A DNA stretch of 64,000 nt, from assembly GCF_001011035.1 (NCBI RefSeq), contig NZ_CP011492.1:7975334-8039333 (forward strand), in the 5' to 3' direction. This DNA is from Streptomyces sp. CNQ-509 (GTDB taxonomy: Bacteria > Actinomycetota > Actinomycetes > Streptomycetales > Streptomycetaceae). Below, piece after piece: positions 9,372 to 18,477 of the stretch. How positions within the stretch are numbered: position 1 is the first letter of the stretch; each line of letters starts with the position of its first letter. The position numbers and the translations under genes are program-made. Under the pieces are notes generated by a model. The model was given only the letters and a program-made list of their open reading frames with translations. It did no database searches and had not been told where the DNA came from.

Positions 9372-10316
9372 GTGAGCACCGAGCGCACCAACCCCCTCAG
9401 ACGCACAGCCCGGCGCTTCCGGCGGCCCGTGACCGCCCTGACCGCCCTGGCCGTGCTCGCCCTCCCGGCGGGTCTGGGGCTGGCCGGCCCGCAGGCGGCG
9501 CAGGCCCAGCCGCGGACGTTCAGCACCGGCGAACTCGCGGCGGCGGGCGACGCCGTCCTTGCCGCCGACATCGCCGGAACGGCCTGGGGCGTCGACCAGG
9601 CGACGGGCACCGTCCTGGTCACGGTGGACGAGCGCGTGTCGGCCGCTGAGATCGCCGAGCTGCGCAGGAGCGCGGGTGCGCAGGCCGGCGCCCTCACCTT
9701 CGAGCGGACCGCGGGTACGTTCCGGCCGTATCTCCAGGGCGGCGAGCCGGTCTGGAGCACTACCGGCCGCTGTACCGCCGGCTTCAACGTACGGGTCAGC
9801 AACGCCGACTACTTCGTGACCGCGGGCCACTGCACCGCCGGCTTCCCCACCTGGTACACGAACTCGTCGCGCACCACGCTCGTCGGCCCGACCGCGGCGA
9901 GCAGCTACCCGGGCAACGACTTCGGCATCGTGCGGTACACCAATCCCGCGGTGCCCCGGCCCGGGACGGTCAACTGCAACGGCACGATCATCGACATCAC
10001 CGGCCCGGCGAACCTGGTTGTCGGCCAGAGCGTTTCGATGGCCGGCGGCGCCACCGGCTGCCACGGCGGGGGCATCACCGGCATCAACGTCACGGTGAAC
10101 TACGGCGACGCGATCGTCAGCGGGCTCATCCGCACCACCCTGTGCTGCGGGCCCGGTGACAGCGGCTCTCCGGTGTTCACCCTCACCGGGGACGGCACGA
10201 CGGCGCTGGCCGTCGGGGTGCTCTCGGGCGGCTCCGGCAACTGCACCTCAGGCGGTACGTCCTTCGTCCAGCCGATCAACGAGATCCTCACGGCCTACGG
10301 CGCCGTCCTCACCTGA
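9372..10316 (+). CDS. Secreted S1 family serine protease (streptogrisin/alpha-lytic type)
   Basis: A 314-residue exported chymotrypsin-like protease. GTG 9372 has a perfect AGGAGG nine bases upstream. A long signal peptide ends near PQAAQAQP and is followed by a short pro-region. The mature domain carries the triad: TAGHC (His), GNDFGIV (Asp) and GPGDSGSPVF (Ser). Cys pairs around the His and before the Ser match the family's disulfides. It probably degrades extracellular protein during late growth. The pro-region is shorter than in many streptogrisins. Confidence 0.92.
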   Translation: MSTERTNPLRRTARRFRRPVTALTALAVLALPAGLGLAGPQAAQAQPRTFSTGELAAAGDAVLAADIAGTAWGVDQATGTVLVTVDERVSAAEIAELRRSAGAQAGALTFERTAGTFRPYLQGGEPVWSTTGRCTAGFNVRVSNADYFVTAGHCTAGFPTWYTNSSRTTLVGPTAASSYPGNDFGIVRYTNPAVPRPGTVNCNGTIIDITGPANLVVGQSVSMAGGATGCHGGGITGINVTVNYGDAIVSGLIRTTLCCGPGDSGSPVFTLTGDGTTALAVGVLSGGSGNCTSGGTSFVQPINEILTAYGAVLT

Positions 10317-10363
10317 CCGGACGGGTTCGCAGCGCCGCGGGCGCCGGGTCCGGAGCGGCGTTA

Positions 10364-10756
10364 TCAGATGACCACCTGGACGCCGGGGATGTCCAGGTGG
10401 GTGACCGGCGTGCCGTCCGGGCGGTGGCAGCCCTCGGTGATCACCCTCTCGAGGTTCCCGAACCTTGAGAGGGCGCACCGGTCGGGCGAGAACACACAGT
10501 GGTAGAGCTGGAGATGTTTCAGAGCAGGGGGGCCTCCTTGCGCCTCGGCAACCCAGGCGCTCACATCGCCCCCGACGAGGGTCAGGTTCGTCAGGCCGGT
10601 CAGGCCGTCGAGTTCTCGCAGTGGATGGACCGCTGCGGAGTCCTTGTAGTGCAGCGTCAGAACCTCCTCCCGCAGCCCCTCCACCCTCACCCGGGCAGCC
10701 GCCTCCCGCTCCTCCAGCATTCCCAGCACCGAAGCCACCGCGCACTCCTCGGTCAT
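10364..10756 (-). CDS. Small protein: IS-passenger-like coiled coil joined to leucine-rich segment
   Basis: 130 residues. The first ~30 (SVLGMLEEREAAARVRVEGL) closely match the coiled-coil start of the accessory protein in the IS element at 50262-51922 (SVMGLLEARESAARVRVEEL). The remainder is different: leucine-rich repeat-like segments (LDGLTGLTNLTLVGGD, LKHLQLYHC). The upstream DNA (10757-10855) also matches the upstream DNA of those accessory genes. The start overlaps a short preceding reading frame at TCATGA. It looks like a chimera in which an LRR fragment is fused to the passenger gene's front. Function unknown. Confidence 0.55.
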   Translation of the reverse strand: MTEECAVASVLGMLEEREAAARVRVEGLREEVLTLHYKDSAAVHPLRELDGLTGLTNLTLVGGDVSAWVAEAQGGPPALKHLQLYHCVFSPDRCALSRFGNLERVITEGCHRPDGTPVTHLDIPGVQVVI

Positions 10757-10835
10757 GAAGCGGACAGAAGACGCCGCATGCCTCCCTCACTCCGAGTGAA
10801 ACCATGCCTGACCAGCGGAAATCAAGGGATCACGT

Positions 10836-10855
10836 TCGGTTGAGATAGGGCTTCT
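10836..10855. repeat. Terminal-repeat-like end (AGAAGCC...CCGA)
   Basis: Read on the minus strand, this 20-base stretch starts AGAAGCC and ends CCGA, like the terminal inverted repeats at 50262-50281 and 51903-51922. It stands at the same distance from a shared ~35-base block (ending GGTCAGGCATG) as in the intact element. No partner repeat or transposase is found on the left, so it is a solo end. Confidence 0.5.
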
Positions 10856-11113
10856 CATGCAGCTCGATCTGCGTTTGGCGGTTCTCTTCCTGGCTGGCGT
10901 CGGTGTCCTCGTTCTTGATCTCGTCGCCGGACTGCTGGCGCTGGGCGGTGAACGAGCCCTTCGAGTGCCTGGAGGTCAGCACCCGAACGCCATACCTTAG
11001 GCGCTTTCCGCACCGACCGCCCTCACGCTGAACTGAGCCCGCTACCGCCGGGCGGTCGCGCGCGTACCACCCGACGAGGACGGACGTGCCGGGAACTCCT
11101 CCGGGCGCGCCTG

Positions 11114-11884
11114 TCAGTTCACCGAGGCCGAGAACGAGTTCACACCGAGGCCGGTGCCACCCTCCCAGGGTTCGAAGCCGGCCTGAACGCTGGTGAGATA
11201 CCACTGGTCCGTGGCCAGCCCGGCCCCGATCGCATGGTCGATGAAGGCCGTCAGGTCGAAGCTGAGGCTGTTCACCGCGGAGGGGGCGACGAAGGAGATC
11301 ACGTCATTCGAGCCGTTGCTGCCGGTCCACACCTCCCACGTGCGGCCCGCGACCTCGGCGGTGCCGGTCTGCGAGCCGATGGGCTGGATCGGTCCGACGC
11401 GGTTGAGCCAGATCATGATCTCGGTCTGACTCACCCCGTCCGTCTGCGGCTCCGGGTCCAGCCAGATGTCGAACGAGGCGTTGTAGACTGCATTGTCGAC
11501 GAAGGTGTACGAGATGTCGCTGGGCGCGTTGGAGATCGCCCCGATCTGCCGCGGCAGGTTGGTGCCCGGCGAGCAGTTGGTGTAGTGACAGCCGAGGAAG
11601 ACCGACGGATACGACTTCGGCGCACCGTTGGTGGGGGTGCTGCCGTCCGCTCGCGTGATCTGGAAGCCGCTGTCAGTCGTGTTGATGCATTGCGTCTGAT
11701 CCGTTCCCCAGGCATTGTTCTGCACCACGTACTTGTCCTGGATCGTGGTGGTTCCGTACTTCTCGCAGATCTCCGCCTGAGCGGCCGGGGACGCCTCTGC
11801 GGTCGTCAGAAAGGCGGCCGTGGACCCGAGGGCGACGAGCGCTGCCACTCCGAGAGCGTGTATGCGTGATTTCCGTGAGCTCAT
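11114..11884 (-). CDS. Secreted GH12 endoglucanase
   Basis: A 256-residue cellulase that hydrolyses beta-1,4-glucan. The start at 11884 has AAGGAG seven bases upstream. A signal peptide (LGVAALVALGSTAAFLTTAEA) precedes a single GH12 beta-jelly-roll domain (CEKYGTTTIQDKYVVQNNAWG). The catalytic nucleophile Glu lies in TEIMIWLNRVG and the acid/base Glu in AGFEPWEGGTGL. There is no cellulose-binding module. A perfect CebR box lies 28 bases upstream, so expression should follow cellobiose/cellotriose. It stands alone without other cellulase genes nearby. Confidence 0.92.
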   Translation of the reverse strand: MSSRKSRIHALGVAALVALGSTAAFLTTAEASPAAQAEICEKYGTTTIQDKYVVQNNAWGTDQTQCINTTDSGFQITRADGSTPTNGAPKSYPSVFLGCHYTNCSPGTNLPRQIGAISNAPSDISYTFVDNAVYNASFDIWLDPEPQTDGVSQTEIMIWLNRVGPIQPIGSQTGTAEVAGRTWEVWTGSNGSNDVISFVAPSAVNSLSFDLTAFIDHAIGAGLATDQWYLTSVQAGFEPWEGGTGLGVNSFSASVN

Positions 11885-11911
11885 CCTTGGTGCTCCTTCA
11901 GGTGGGGGGTA

Positions 11912-11925
11912 TGGGAGCGCTCCCA
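11912..11925. promoter_or_regulatory. CebR box (TGGGAGCGCTCCCA)
   Basis: A perfect 14-bp palindrome identical to the established operator of CebR, the cello-oligosaccharide-responsive LacI-type repressor of Streptomyces. It lies just upstream of the GH12 endoglucanase start. The cebR gene itself is not in this window. Confidence 0.93.
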
Positions 11926-12309
11926 GTCGTAGGGACGATAGAAGGCCTCGCGGCGGTTGACAAGACTCAGGACCCGTACGTGCCACCGGGCATGCCGATG
12001 ACGTGGCTGTCCTCCACGAGCCCGGATCCGGACGCGCGGCGAGAGGCGGGTCCGGAACGAGCGGGCTCCAGGGCTCTCGGCTGCAGCGACGCGCGGCCTG
12101 AGGGCGTCGGTCGGACCCGGTTGGCGCTGGGTCTGCCGTGCCTCGCCGTGGTTGCCACGCCGAGGATGGCTTTCCTCGTGCGGCGCCTGCACGGCCCCGC
12201 GCGTCCCGGATGAAGCCCGGCCTGTCAACCGGTCGGGAGCATTGACTCGTTCGAGCGGACTGGCGCCGTGGCGGGCGCACGAGCGTGTCGCGGCGTGCAG
12301 CCCCCCGGC
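11926..12309. other. Intergenic region without a supported gene
   Basis: 384 bases upstream of the GH12 operator and the HNH-nuclease remnant. Both strands have open frames, but none shows a plausible start and family. It presumably carries the GH12 promoter and whatever promoter the broken nuclease had. Confidence 0.35.
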
Positions 12310-12600
12310 ATGAAGAAGATCAGTAACGGCCTGCTGGCCGTACTCGCACCCTTTGCGGCGATCCTGACCGGCCCGGTCGGCCCCGCCGCCGCGGCGCCGG
12401 TCGCCGAGCGGGCCCGGGTGACGGACCCGGTGACCCTCCCGGCTCCGGCCCCGGCGCGGGTGACGCTCCCGGTGCGTACCGCGACCGAGCAACTGCCCGT
12501 CGCCGACGAATCCCGGGAGGGCTACGACGGGACCTGTTCCGCCACTGGATCGACGCCGACCGCGACGGCTGCAACACCAGGATGAAAGTCCTCCTGGCCG
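12310..12600 (+). pseudogene. Secreted HNH-type endonuclease, 5' fragment with frameshift
   Basis: Starts MKKISNGLLAVLAPFAAIL (signal peptide), then an Ala/Pro linker and LPVADESREGYD. Near 12525 one C is missing; in the shifted frame it continues RDLFRHWIDADRDGCNTR, the conserved block of Streptomyces secreted nucleases with a DUF1524/HNH domain. The gene stops matching at about 12600, before the HNH motif itself, where it abuts the GntR fragment on the other strand. It therefore encodes no active enzyme. Confidence 0.7.
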
Positions 12601-12773
12601 CGGCTGACTCCCAGACGGGCCCCGAGCTGCGACTCGGTCATTCTGCTGCCCGGCACGAACGCGCCGGAGACGATCTGTTCCCGCAGCCGGTCCGCGACGA
12701 GCGCCGGAGTGCTCCGCGGGTTGACGGGGGTGAGCTCGTCGAGCCCTGGCTGCGACACCTTTGCCGTATTCAT
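12600..12773 (-). pseudogene. GntR family regulator, N-terminal fragment
   Basis: Begins MNTAKVSQPGLDEL and contains the GntR winged-helix start (ALVADRLREQIVSGAFVPGSRMTESQLGARLGVSR). After SRG the similarity ends at the junction with the HNH-nuclease remnant near 12600, removing the rest of the helix-turn-helix and the sensor domain. Its ATG overlaps the stop of the semialdehyde dehydrogenase gene (ATGA), so it was the translationally coupled last gene of that operon and probably its regulator. Confidence 0.7.
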
Positions 12774-14257
12774 GACGCCGAGCGGTCTCGCACGGGTGCA
12801 GCGATGTACTTGTACTCCAGGAACTCCTCGATGCCGACCCGTCCGCCTTCCCGGCCCAGGCCGGACTGCTTGACCCCGCCGAAGGGGGCGGCTGGGTTGG
12901 AGACTAGGCCGGTGTTGAGGCCGACCATGCCGACCTCCAGGCGTTCGCCGACGTCCAGGGCGCGGTCGAGGTCCTGGGTGAAGAGGTAGCCGACGAGTCC
13001 CCAGTCGGTGTCGTTGGCCAGGCGTACGGCCTCGTCCTCGTCGTCGAAGGCGATGACCGGGGCGACGGGGCCGAAGATCTCCGTGGTCAGCATGTCGCTG
13101 TCCGGGCTGACCTGGGCCAGGACGGTCGGCGGGTAGAAGTGACCGGCGTCCTGCGGGGCGACGCCGGCGGCGACGACCTTGGCGCCCTTGGCCACCGCGT
13201 CCTCGACAAGGGACTTCGCCTTCTGCTTACTGGCGGCGTCGATGAGGGGACCGACCTGGACACCGTCGCGGGTGCCAGGACCGACGGTGAGGGCGGCCAT
13301 GCGCGAGGCGAGGCGCTCGGCGAACTCGTCGGCGACGGAGCGGTGGACGAACAGCCGGTTGGCCGCCGTGCACGCCTCGCCCATGTTGCGCATCTTCGCC
13401 ATCATCGCGCCTTCGACAGCGACATCGAGGTCGGCGTCCGCGAAGACGATGAAGGGGGCGTTGCCGCCCAGCTCCATGGACGTCCGGATGACCGTCTCCG
13501 CGCACTGGGCGATCAGCAGCCGGCCAACGGCGGTGGAGCCGGTAAAGGACAGCTTGCGGATGCTGCCGCCGCGCAGTGCCGGTTCGACGACCTCCGCGGC
13601 CCGGGTGGTGGTGACGACGTTGAGGACGCCGTCGGGCAGCCCGGCCTCCTGGAGGATGCGGGCCAGCGCGAGACTGGACAGGGGGGTCTGGGGAGCGGGC
13701 TTGAGGATCATCGTGCAGCCGGCGGCCACCGCGGGGCCGATCTTGCGGGTGCCCATCGCCAGGGGAAAGTTCCACGGGGTGATCAGCATGCAGGGGCCGA
13801 CAGGCTGCCGCATGACCATGATGCGGTGGCGGCCGTCAGGCGTAGTCGTCATGCCTCCGTCGATGCGGACGGCTTCCTCGGAGAACCAGCGGAAGAACTC
13901 GGCGGCGTACGCCACCTCACCGCGCGCCTCGGCGAGCGGCTTGCCCATCTCCAGGGTCATCAGCATCGCCAGCTCGTCGGTGCGCTCCAGGATCAGCTCG
14001 TAGGCACGGCGCAGGATGTCGCTGCGCACCCGCGGCGCGGTCCGCGCCCAGCACTCCTGGACGGCGACCGCGGCCTCGACCGCGCGGGCGCTGTCGGCCG
14101 CACGGCCGTCGGCGACCTCACATAGCTGTGTCCCGGTGGCGGGGTTCTCCACGGCGAAGGTCCAGCCGTCTGCTGCCGGGACCCACTGGCCCGCGATGAA
14201 CAGCTGCCTGGGCACCTCCGCGATGACGTCCGTCTTGGTGTCCTTGGTGTTGGCCAT
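12770..14257 (-). CDS. gabD: NAD(P)-dependent succinate-semialdehyde dehydrogenase family protein
   Basis: A 495-residue aldehyde dehydrogenase. The start at 14257 has GGAG upstream. Family landmarks: TPWNFPLAMGTRKIGPAVAAG, the cofactor loop FTGSTAVGRLL, general base Glu in MELGGNAP, nucleophile Cys in GEACTAANR, and EIFGPVAPV. Best fit is the GabD-type succinate-semialdehyde dehydrogenase group. Together with the upstream aminotransferase this gives a two-step route from an omega-amino acid such as GABA to a dicarboxylate (inference). It lies 16 bases after the FAD/Fe-S gene and overlaps the GntR fragment. Confidence 0.82.
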   Translation of the reverse strand: MANTKDTKTDVIAEVPRQLFIAGQWVPAADGWTFAVENPATGTQLCEVADGRAADSARAVEAAVAVQECWARTAPRVRSDILRRAYELILERTDELAMLMTLEMGKPLAEARGEVAYAAEFFRWFSEEAVRIDGGMTTTPDGRHRIMVMRQPVGPCMLITPWNFPLAMGTRKIGPAVAAGCTMILKPAPQTPLSSLALARILQEAGLPDGVLNVVTTTRAAEVVEPALRGGSIRKLSFTGSTAVGRLLIAQCAETVIRTSMELGGNAPFIVFADADLDVAVEGAMMAKMRNMGEACTAANRLFVHRSVADEFAERLASRMAALTVGPGTRDGVQVGPLIDAASKQKAKSLVEDAVAKGAKVVAAGVAPQDAGHFYPPTVLAQVSPDSDMLTTEIFGPVAPVIAFDDEDEAVRLANDTDWGLVGYLFTQDLDRALDVGERLEVGMVGLNTGLVSNPAAPFGGVKQSGLGREGGRVGIEEFLEYKYIAAPVRDRSAS

Positions 14258-14273
14258 GACGTGTCTCCAAAGC

Positions 14274-17120
14274 TCAGGAAAGCGAAGGGGATTGGGGGTC
14301 GTCCAGCAGTTGTGCCAGGTGGGTGGCGCCGGGGCGGTCGTCACCAACGAGGTGCTCGATCTGCATCTGGCAGCTGAACCCGTCGGCCAGGACCGGCGTC
14401 TCAAGCGCGGCGGCTTCCAGCCGGGGGCGCAGCGCCTGGTCAGCGACGGCGACCGAGACGTCATAGTGCTCGTTCTCGAAGCCGAAGTTGCCGGCCGCAC
14501 CGCAGCAGCCGGTGGCCTCAGTGACCTTCTCGACGCCCAGGTCACGCAACAGGTCGCGCTGCTGTCCGGCGCCGAAGACGGCGTACTGGTGGCAGTGGGT
14601 CTGAAGCACCACCTCGTCGGGTACCTGCCGGGGTTTCCACCCTGCGGCGACGCGCTCAGCCAGCGCTCCGGTGAAGGTCTGTACCCGGACAGCGACCCGG
14701 CGTGCCGCGTCGCTGTCCACCAGCTCCGGCAGATCCTTGGCGAGGGCGGCGGCGCAACTGGGTTCCGTGACCACGATCGGTCCCTCGGTCGCGTCGAGGG
14801 TGGCGGCCGTACGGGCCAACATGCGCCGCGCGATGCCGATTTGACCGGTGGTGATCCAGGTTAGGCCGCAGCAGACGTCCCCTCGCGCCTGGGTGGGCAG
14901 CCCGGCGTCGGCGAGAACGCGGGAGGCGGCTCCGGCCAGTTCGGGACGGAAGGCCCGCGTGAACGAGTCCACCACAAGGACCGCCGCAGGTGCCTGCGCC
15001 GTCTCCGCCACACCGCGCCGCCATGCGCGCCGCCCGTGGAACGCGGGCAGGCTCCGTTTCGGCGTCACTCCGCCCAGGCGGGCGATCCACGGCCCGAAGC
15101 GGCTGCCCATCACCGCGTTGACCAGCCTCGGCATGCGTCCGGCGAGCGCCGTCCACAGCGGGAGCCAGCCAAGCGAGTAGTGCGACAGAGGGCGCGGGCG
15201 CCACTTGTAGTGGTGGTGCAGGAACTCCGACTTGTACGTCGCCATGTCGACGCCGACCGGGCAGTCGCTGGAGCACGCCTTGCACGACAGGCACAGGTCG
15301 AGCGCCTCACGGGTCTCCCGGGAGCGCCAGCCGCCGGGCAGCGCTCCGCGCAGCATCTCCTGCAGCGTCCGCGCCCGGCCTCGGGTGGAGTGCTGTTCGT
15401 CGCCGGTGGCCCGGTAGCTGGGGCACATCACGCCGCCGGTGTGGCTGCGGCAACGGCCCACGCCCACACAGCGGTTGGCGGCGGCGGTGATGCCGTCCGG
15501 GTCTTCCAGGAAGGCGAACACCGTCGAGAGTGCGGTGGTCCGGCCCGTGCCCAGGGCGAGGTCCGCGTCCAGCGGGCGGGGGTCGACAAGGATGCCCGGG
15601 TTGAGCAGGCCCTCGGGGTCCCAGGCGTGCTTGAAGGCCGCGAAGGCGTCCAGCATCGGCCGGTCGTACATCACGGACAGCAGCTCACTGCGGGCCCGGC
15701 CGTCGCCGTGCTCGCCGGAGAGAGTTCCTCCGTGCCGTACGACGAGTCGGGCGGCGTCGGTGAGGAAGGCACGCATGACGGCGCGGCCCTCGTCGGTGTC
15801 GGGACGGAAGTCGAGCCGAGCGTGGACGCAGCCGGCGCCGAAGTGGCCGTACAGCACGCCGGTGAGCCGGTGCTCGGCCATCAGGGCGCGGAAGTCGCGT
15901 AGATAGGCGGCCAGTTGGCCGGGGGCGACGGCTGCGTCCTCCCAGCCGGGCCAGGACGCCCTGCCATCGGTCAGCCGGGCGGCCAGGCCCGCGCCGTCCT
16001 CACGTACCCGCCACAGCGAGGCGCGTTCGGCCCGGTCGGTGATCAGCCGGCCGGAAACCATCCGGCCCGCGGTCTTCAACTCGTCCAGGAGTCGTTCGGC
16101 CTCGGCGGTGACCTGCCGGGGGTCGTCCCCGTCGAGGTCGACGTACAGCCATGCCCGGCCCTCAGGCAGTCTGGTCACCGAGGATGCACCCCGGCGGTGG
16201 CGCATGGTGGCCACGATCGCCTCGTCCAGGCCCTCGACGGCGGCCGGGGAGAACTTCAGGATCAGCGGGACATCCTCGGCCGCATCGACGACATCGTCGT
16301 AACCGAGTGCGATGAGCAGCGCGGTCGGCGGTTTCGGCATCAGCCGTACGGTGGCGGAGACCACCGTGGCGCAGGTCCCCTCGGTGCCGGCGAGGACCCG
16401 TACGACGTCGAAGCCGTTCTCGGGCAGCAGGTGCTGGAGCTGGTAGCCGGAGACCTGGCGCGTGATACGGCCGAGGTTCAGGCGGATCGCTGCAAGGTTG
16501 GTGTCGACGATGCCGCGCAGGGCGGAGGTGAGCTCGGCCACTCGCTCCCGGCCCGCCTCGTCCACGGCGTGGAGGCCGTCGCGGTCGGCGACCACACGGG
16601 TGCCGTCGGCCAGAACCAAGTCCAGGGTGAGAAGGTGCTCCCCGGTACGGCCGTAGCGCACGGAGTGGTTGCCGCACGCATCGTTGGCGATCATGCCGCC
16701 AATGGTGCAGCGGCTGTGCGAGGACGGGTCCGGGCCGAAGACCAACCCGTAGGCGCCGGCGGCGTTCTGGAGGTCGTCCAGGACGATGCCGGCCTCGACG
16801 CGCGCGGTCTGCGCGGAGGCGTCGATGTCGAGGACGCGGTGCATGTGACGCGACAGGTCCAGGACTAGGCCGGTGCCGACGGCGTTCCCAGCCATGCTGG
16901 TGCCCGCACCGCGGGTGGTGACGGGTACGCCGAGTCGGTGGCAGACTTGGTGCGCGCCGTAGACCTCGTCGGCGTCGACGGGGAACGCCACGGCCAGCGG
17001 CGGCACTCGGTAGTTGGACGCGTCGTAGGCGTACTGCGCGCGCCGCCCGCCGGTGGTGTCGATCCGCAGGGACGGCACCTCCCGGCGCAGCGCCGTCACC
17101 AGCTCTTCCACGGCGATCAC
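14274..17120 (-). CDS. FAD-linked and 4Fe-4S-binding oxidoreductase (D-2-hydroxyacid dehydrogenase type)
   Basis: A 948-residue fusion. The N-terminal half is a VAO/GlcD-type FAD-binding oxidase (TTRGAGTSMAGNAVGTGLVLDL, SSHSRCTIGGMIANDACGNHS). A ferredoxin-like segment follows (LCLSCKACSSDCPVGVDM, and an upstream CVGVGRCR motif). The end is a CCG/heterodisulfide-reductase-type half (GDVCCGLTWI, ATGCCGAAGNFG). This is the architecture of YdiJ-like D-2-hydroxyglutarate dehydrogenases and some D-lactate dehydrogenases. The GTG at 17120 overlaps the aminotransferase stop by four bases, so it is translationally coupled. It would pass electrons from a 2-hydroxyacid to the respiratory chain; the substrate here is unknown. 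Confidence 0.85.
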   Translation of the reverse strand: MIAVEELVTALRREVPSLRIDTTGGRRAQYAYDASNYRVPPLAVAFPVDADEVYGAHQVCHRLGVPVTTRGAGTSMAGNAVGTGLVLDLSRHMHRVLDIDASAQTARVEAGIVLDDLQNAAGAYGLVFGPDPSSHSRCTIGGMIANDACGNHSVRYGRTGEHLLTLDLVLADGTRVVADRDGLHAVDEAGRERVAELTSALRGIVDTNLAAIRLNLGRITRQVSGYQLQHLLPENGFDVVRVLAGTEGTCATVVSATVRLMPKPPTALLIALGYDDVVDAAEDVPLILKFSPAAVEGLDEAIVATMRHRRGASSVTRLPEGRAWLYVDLDGDDPRQVTAEAERLLDELKTAGRMVSGRLITDRAERASLWRVREDGAGLAARLTDGRASWPGWEDAAVAPGQLAAYLRDFRALMAEHRLTGVLYGHFGAGCVHARLDFRPDTDEGRAVMRAFLTDAARLVVRHGGTLSGEHGDGRARSELLSVMYDRPMLDAFAAFKHAWDPEGLLNPGILVDPRPLDADLALGTGRTTALSTVFAFLEDPDGITAAANRCVGVGRCRSHTGGVMCPSYRATGDEQHSTRGRARTLQEMLRGALPGGWRSRETREALDLCLSCKACSSDCPVGVDMATYKSEFLHHHYKWRPRPLSHYSLGWLPLWTALAGRMPRLVNAVMGSRFGPWIARLGGVTPKRSLPAFHGRRAWRRGVAETAQAPAAVLVVDSFTRAFRPELAGAASRVLADAGLPTQARGDVCCGLTWITTGQIGIARRMLARTAATLDATEGPIVVTEPSCAAALAKDLPELVDSDAARRVAVRVQTFTGALAERVAAGWKPRQVPDEVVLQTHCHQYAVFGAGQQRDLLRDLGVEKVTEATGCCGAAGNFGFENEHYDVSVAVADQALRPRLEAAALETPVLADGFSCQMQIEHLVGDDRPGATHLAQLLDDPQSPSLS

Positions 17121-18382
17121 GAGGAGCCTGCCGTGCCCGTTTCCACGGCGGCCCGCCAGGCGGCGAGGCCCTCGTCGACAGCCGTCTCGTCGATGACCAG
17201 CGCCGGGATCATCCGCACGACGTTGTTCCAGGGACCGCACATCAACAGCAGCAGCCCCTCCTCGGCGGCGGCCTGCTGCACCCGCGCGGCGGTAACCGGG
17301 TCGGGAGAGCCGTCGGCGGTGACGAACTCGTTGGCGAGCATCAGGCCCAGACCGCGGACGTCGGCGATCCCCGGAGTGTCGGCGGCGACCTCCTCCAGGC
17401 CGGCGCGCAGCCGCTGTCCCATGGCGTCAGCGTTCTCCACCAGCTTTTCGTCGCGGATCACGTCGAGGGTGGCGACCGCGGCCGCGCACGCGACGGCGTT
17501 GCCGCCATAGGTGCCGCCCTGCGAGCCGGGGAGGACCTTGCTCATCAGCTCCTGGGAGGAGGCGATGCCGGACAGCGGGAAGCCGCTGGCCAGCCCCTTG
17601 GCGATGGTGATGACGTCCGGGCGGACATCCTCGGCGTGGTCGTGGCCCCAGAAGCGGCCGGTGCGGCCGAAGCCGGTCTGGATCTCGTCCATCACCAGCA
17701 CGATGCCGTGCCGATCGGCGCGCTGGCGCAGCCCGCGCAGGAAGGCGGGGTCGGCCTGGATGTAGCCGCCCTCGCCGAGGACGGGCTCGACGGTGAAGGC
17801 CGCCGTCTCCTGCGGAGCGGTGACGGTCTGGAGCAGGTAGTCGAGCTCGCTGAGCGCGAAGCGGGTCGCAGTCTCCTGGTCCCAGCCGTAGCGGAAGGCC
17901 GTCGGGAACGGGGCGATGGCGACACCCGACATCAGCGGCGAGAACCCTGTGCGGAACTTCGTGCCGGATGTCGTCATCGACGCGGCGGCGACGGTACGTC
18001 CGTGGAAGCCTCCGTGGAAGACGACGATGTTGGGACGGCCGGTGGCCTGCCGGGCCAGCCGCAGCGCCGCCTCGACGGCCTCACTGCCGGAGTTGGAGAA
18101 GAACAGGCTGTCCAGGCCGGCGGGCAGCACGTCCCCGAGCCGCTCGACCAGTTGCCGAAGTGGCCTGTGCATTACGGTGGTGTACTGGCCGTGGATGAGC
18201 TTGCCGACCTGCTCCTGCGCGGCGGCGACCACACGCGGGTGGCAGTGACCCGTGCTGGTGACGCCGATGCCAGCGGTGAAGTCCAGATAGCGGCGGCCGT
18301 CGGCGCCGTAGAGGTAGACGCCCTCGCCGCGCTCGGCAGTGACGGGGGTGGCTTGGCGCAGGTGCGGGGACAAGCTGGTCAA
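17117..18382 (-). CDS. Class III pyridoxal-phosphate aminotransferase (GABA/omega-amino acid type)
   Basis: 421 residues from TTG 18382, which has AAGGAG six bases upstream. Motifs: GIGVTSTGHCHPRV, the cofactor-binding block NSGSEAVEAALRLARQATGR and FHGGFHGRT, DEIQTGFGRTGRFW, and the Schiff-base Lys in ITIAKGLASGFPLSG. It matches the GabT/ornithine-aminotransferase group. It sits ahead of the FAD/Fe-S oxidoreductase and the semialdehyde dehydrogenase in one minus-strand unit. Probable role: transamination of an omega-amino acid taken up by the divergent Liv importer (inference). Confidence 0.88.
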   Translation of the reverse strand: MTSLSPHLRQATPVTAERGEGVYLYGADGRRYLDFTAGIGVTSTGHCHPRVVAAAQEQVGKLIHGQYTTVMHRPLRQLVERLGDVLPAGLDSLFFSNSGSEAVEAALRLARQATGRPNIVVFHGGFHGRTVAAASMTTSGTKFRTGFSPLMSGVAIAPFPTAFRYGWDQETATRFALSELDYLLQTVTAPQETAAFTVEPVLGEGGYIQADPAFLRGLRQRADRHGIVLVMDEIQTGFGRTGRFWGHDHAEDVRPDVITIAKGLASGFPLSGIASSQELMSKVLPGSQGGTYGGNAVACAAAVATLDVIRDEKLVENADAMGQRLRAGLEEVAADTPGIADVRGLGLMLANEFVTADGSPDPVTAARVQQAAAEEGLLLLMCGPWNNVVRMIPALVIDETAVDEGLAAWRAAVETGTAGSS

Positions 18383-18477
18383 GGCGGACTCCTTGTACAC
18401 GGCGTGCGGGGCGGGCTGAGGGCGTGCCGGGCCCCGGGGGCACGTGGACGGCGCCCGGCATGGATCGAGCGCGAGGG

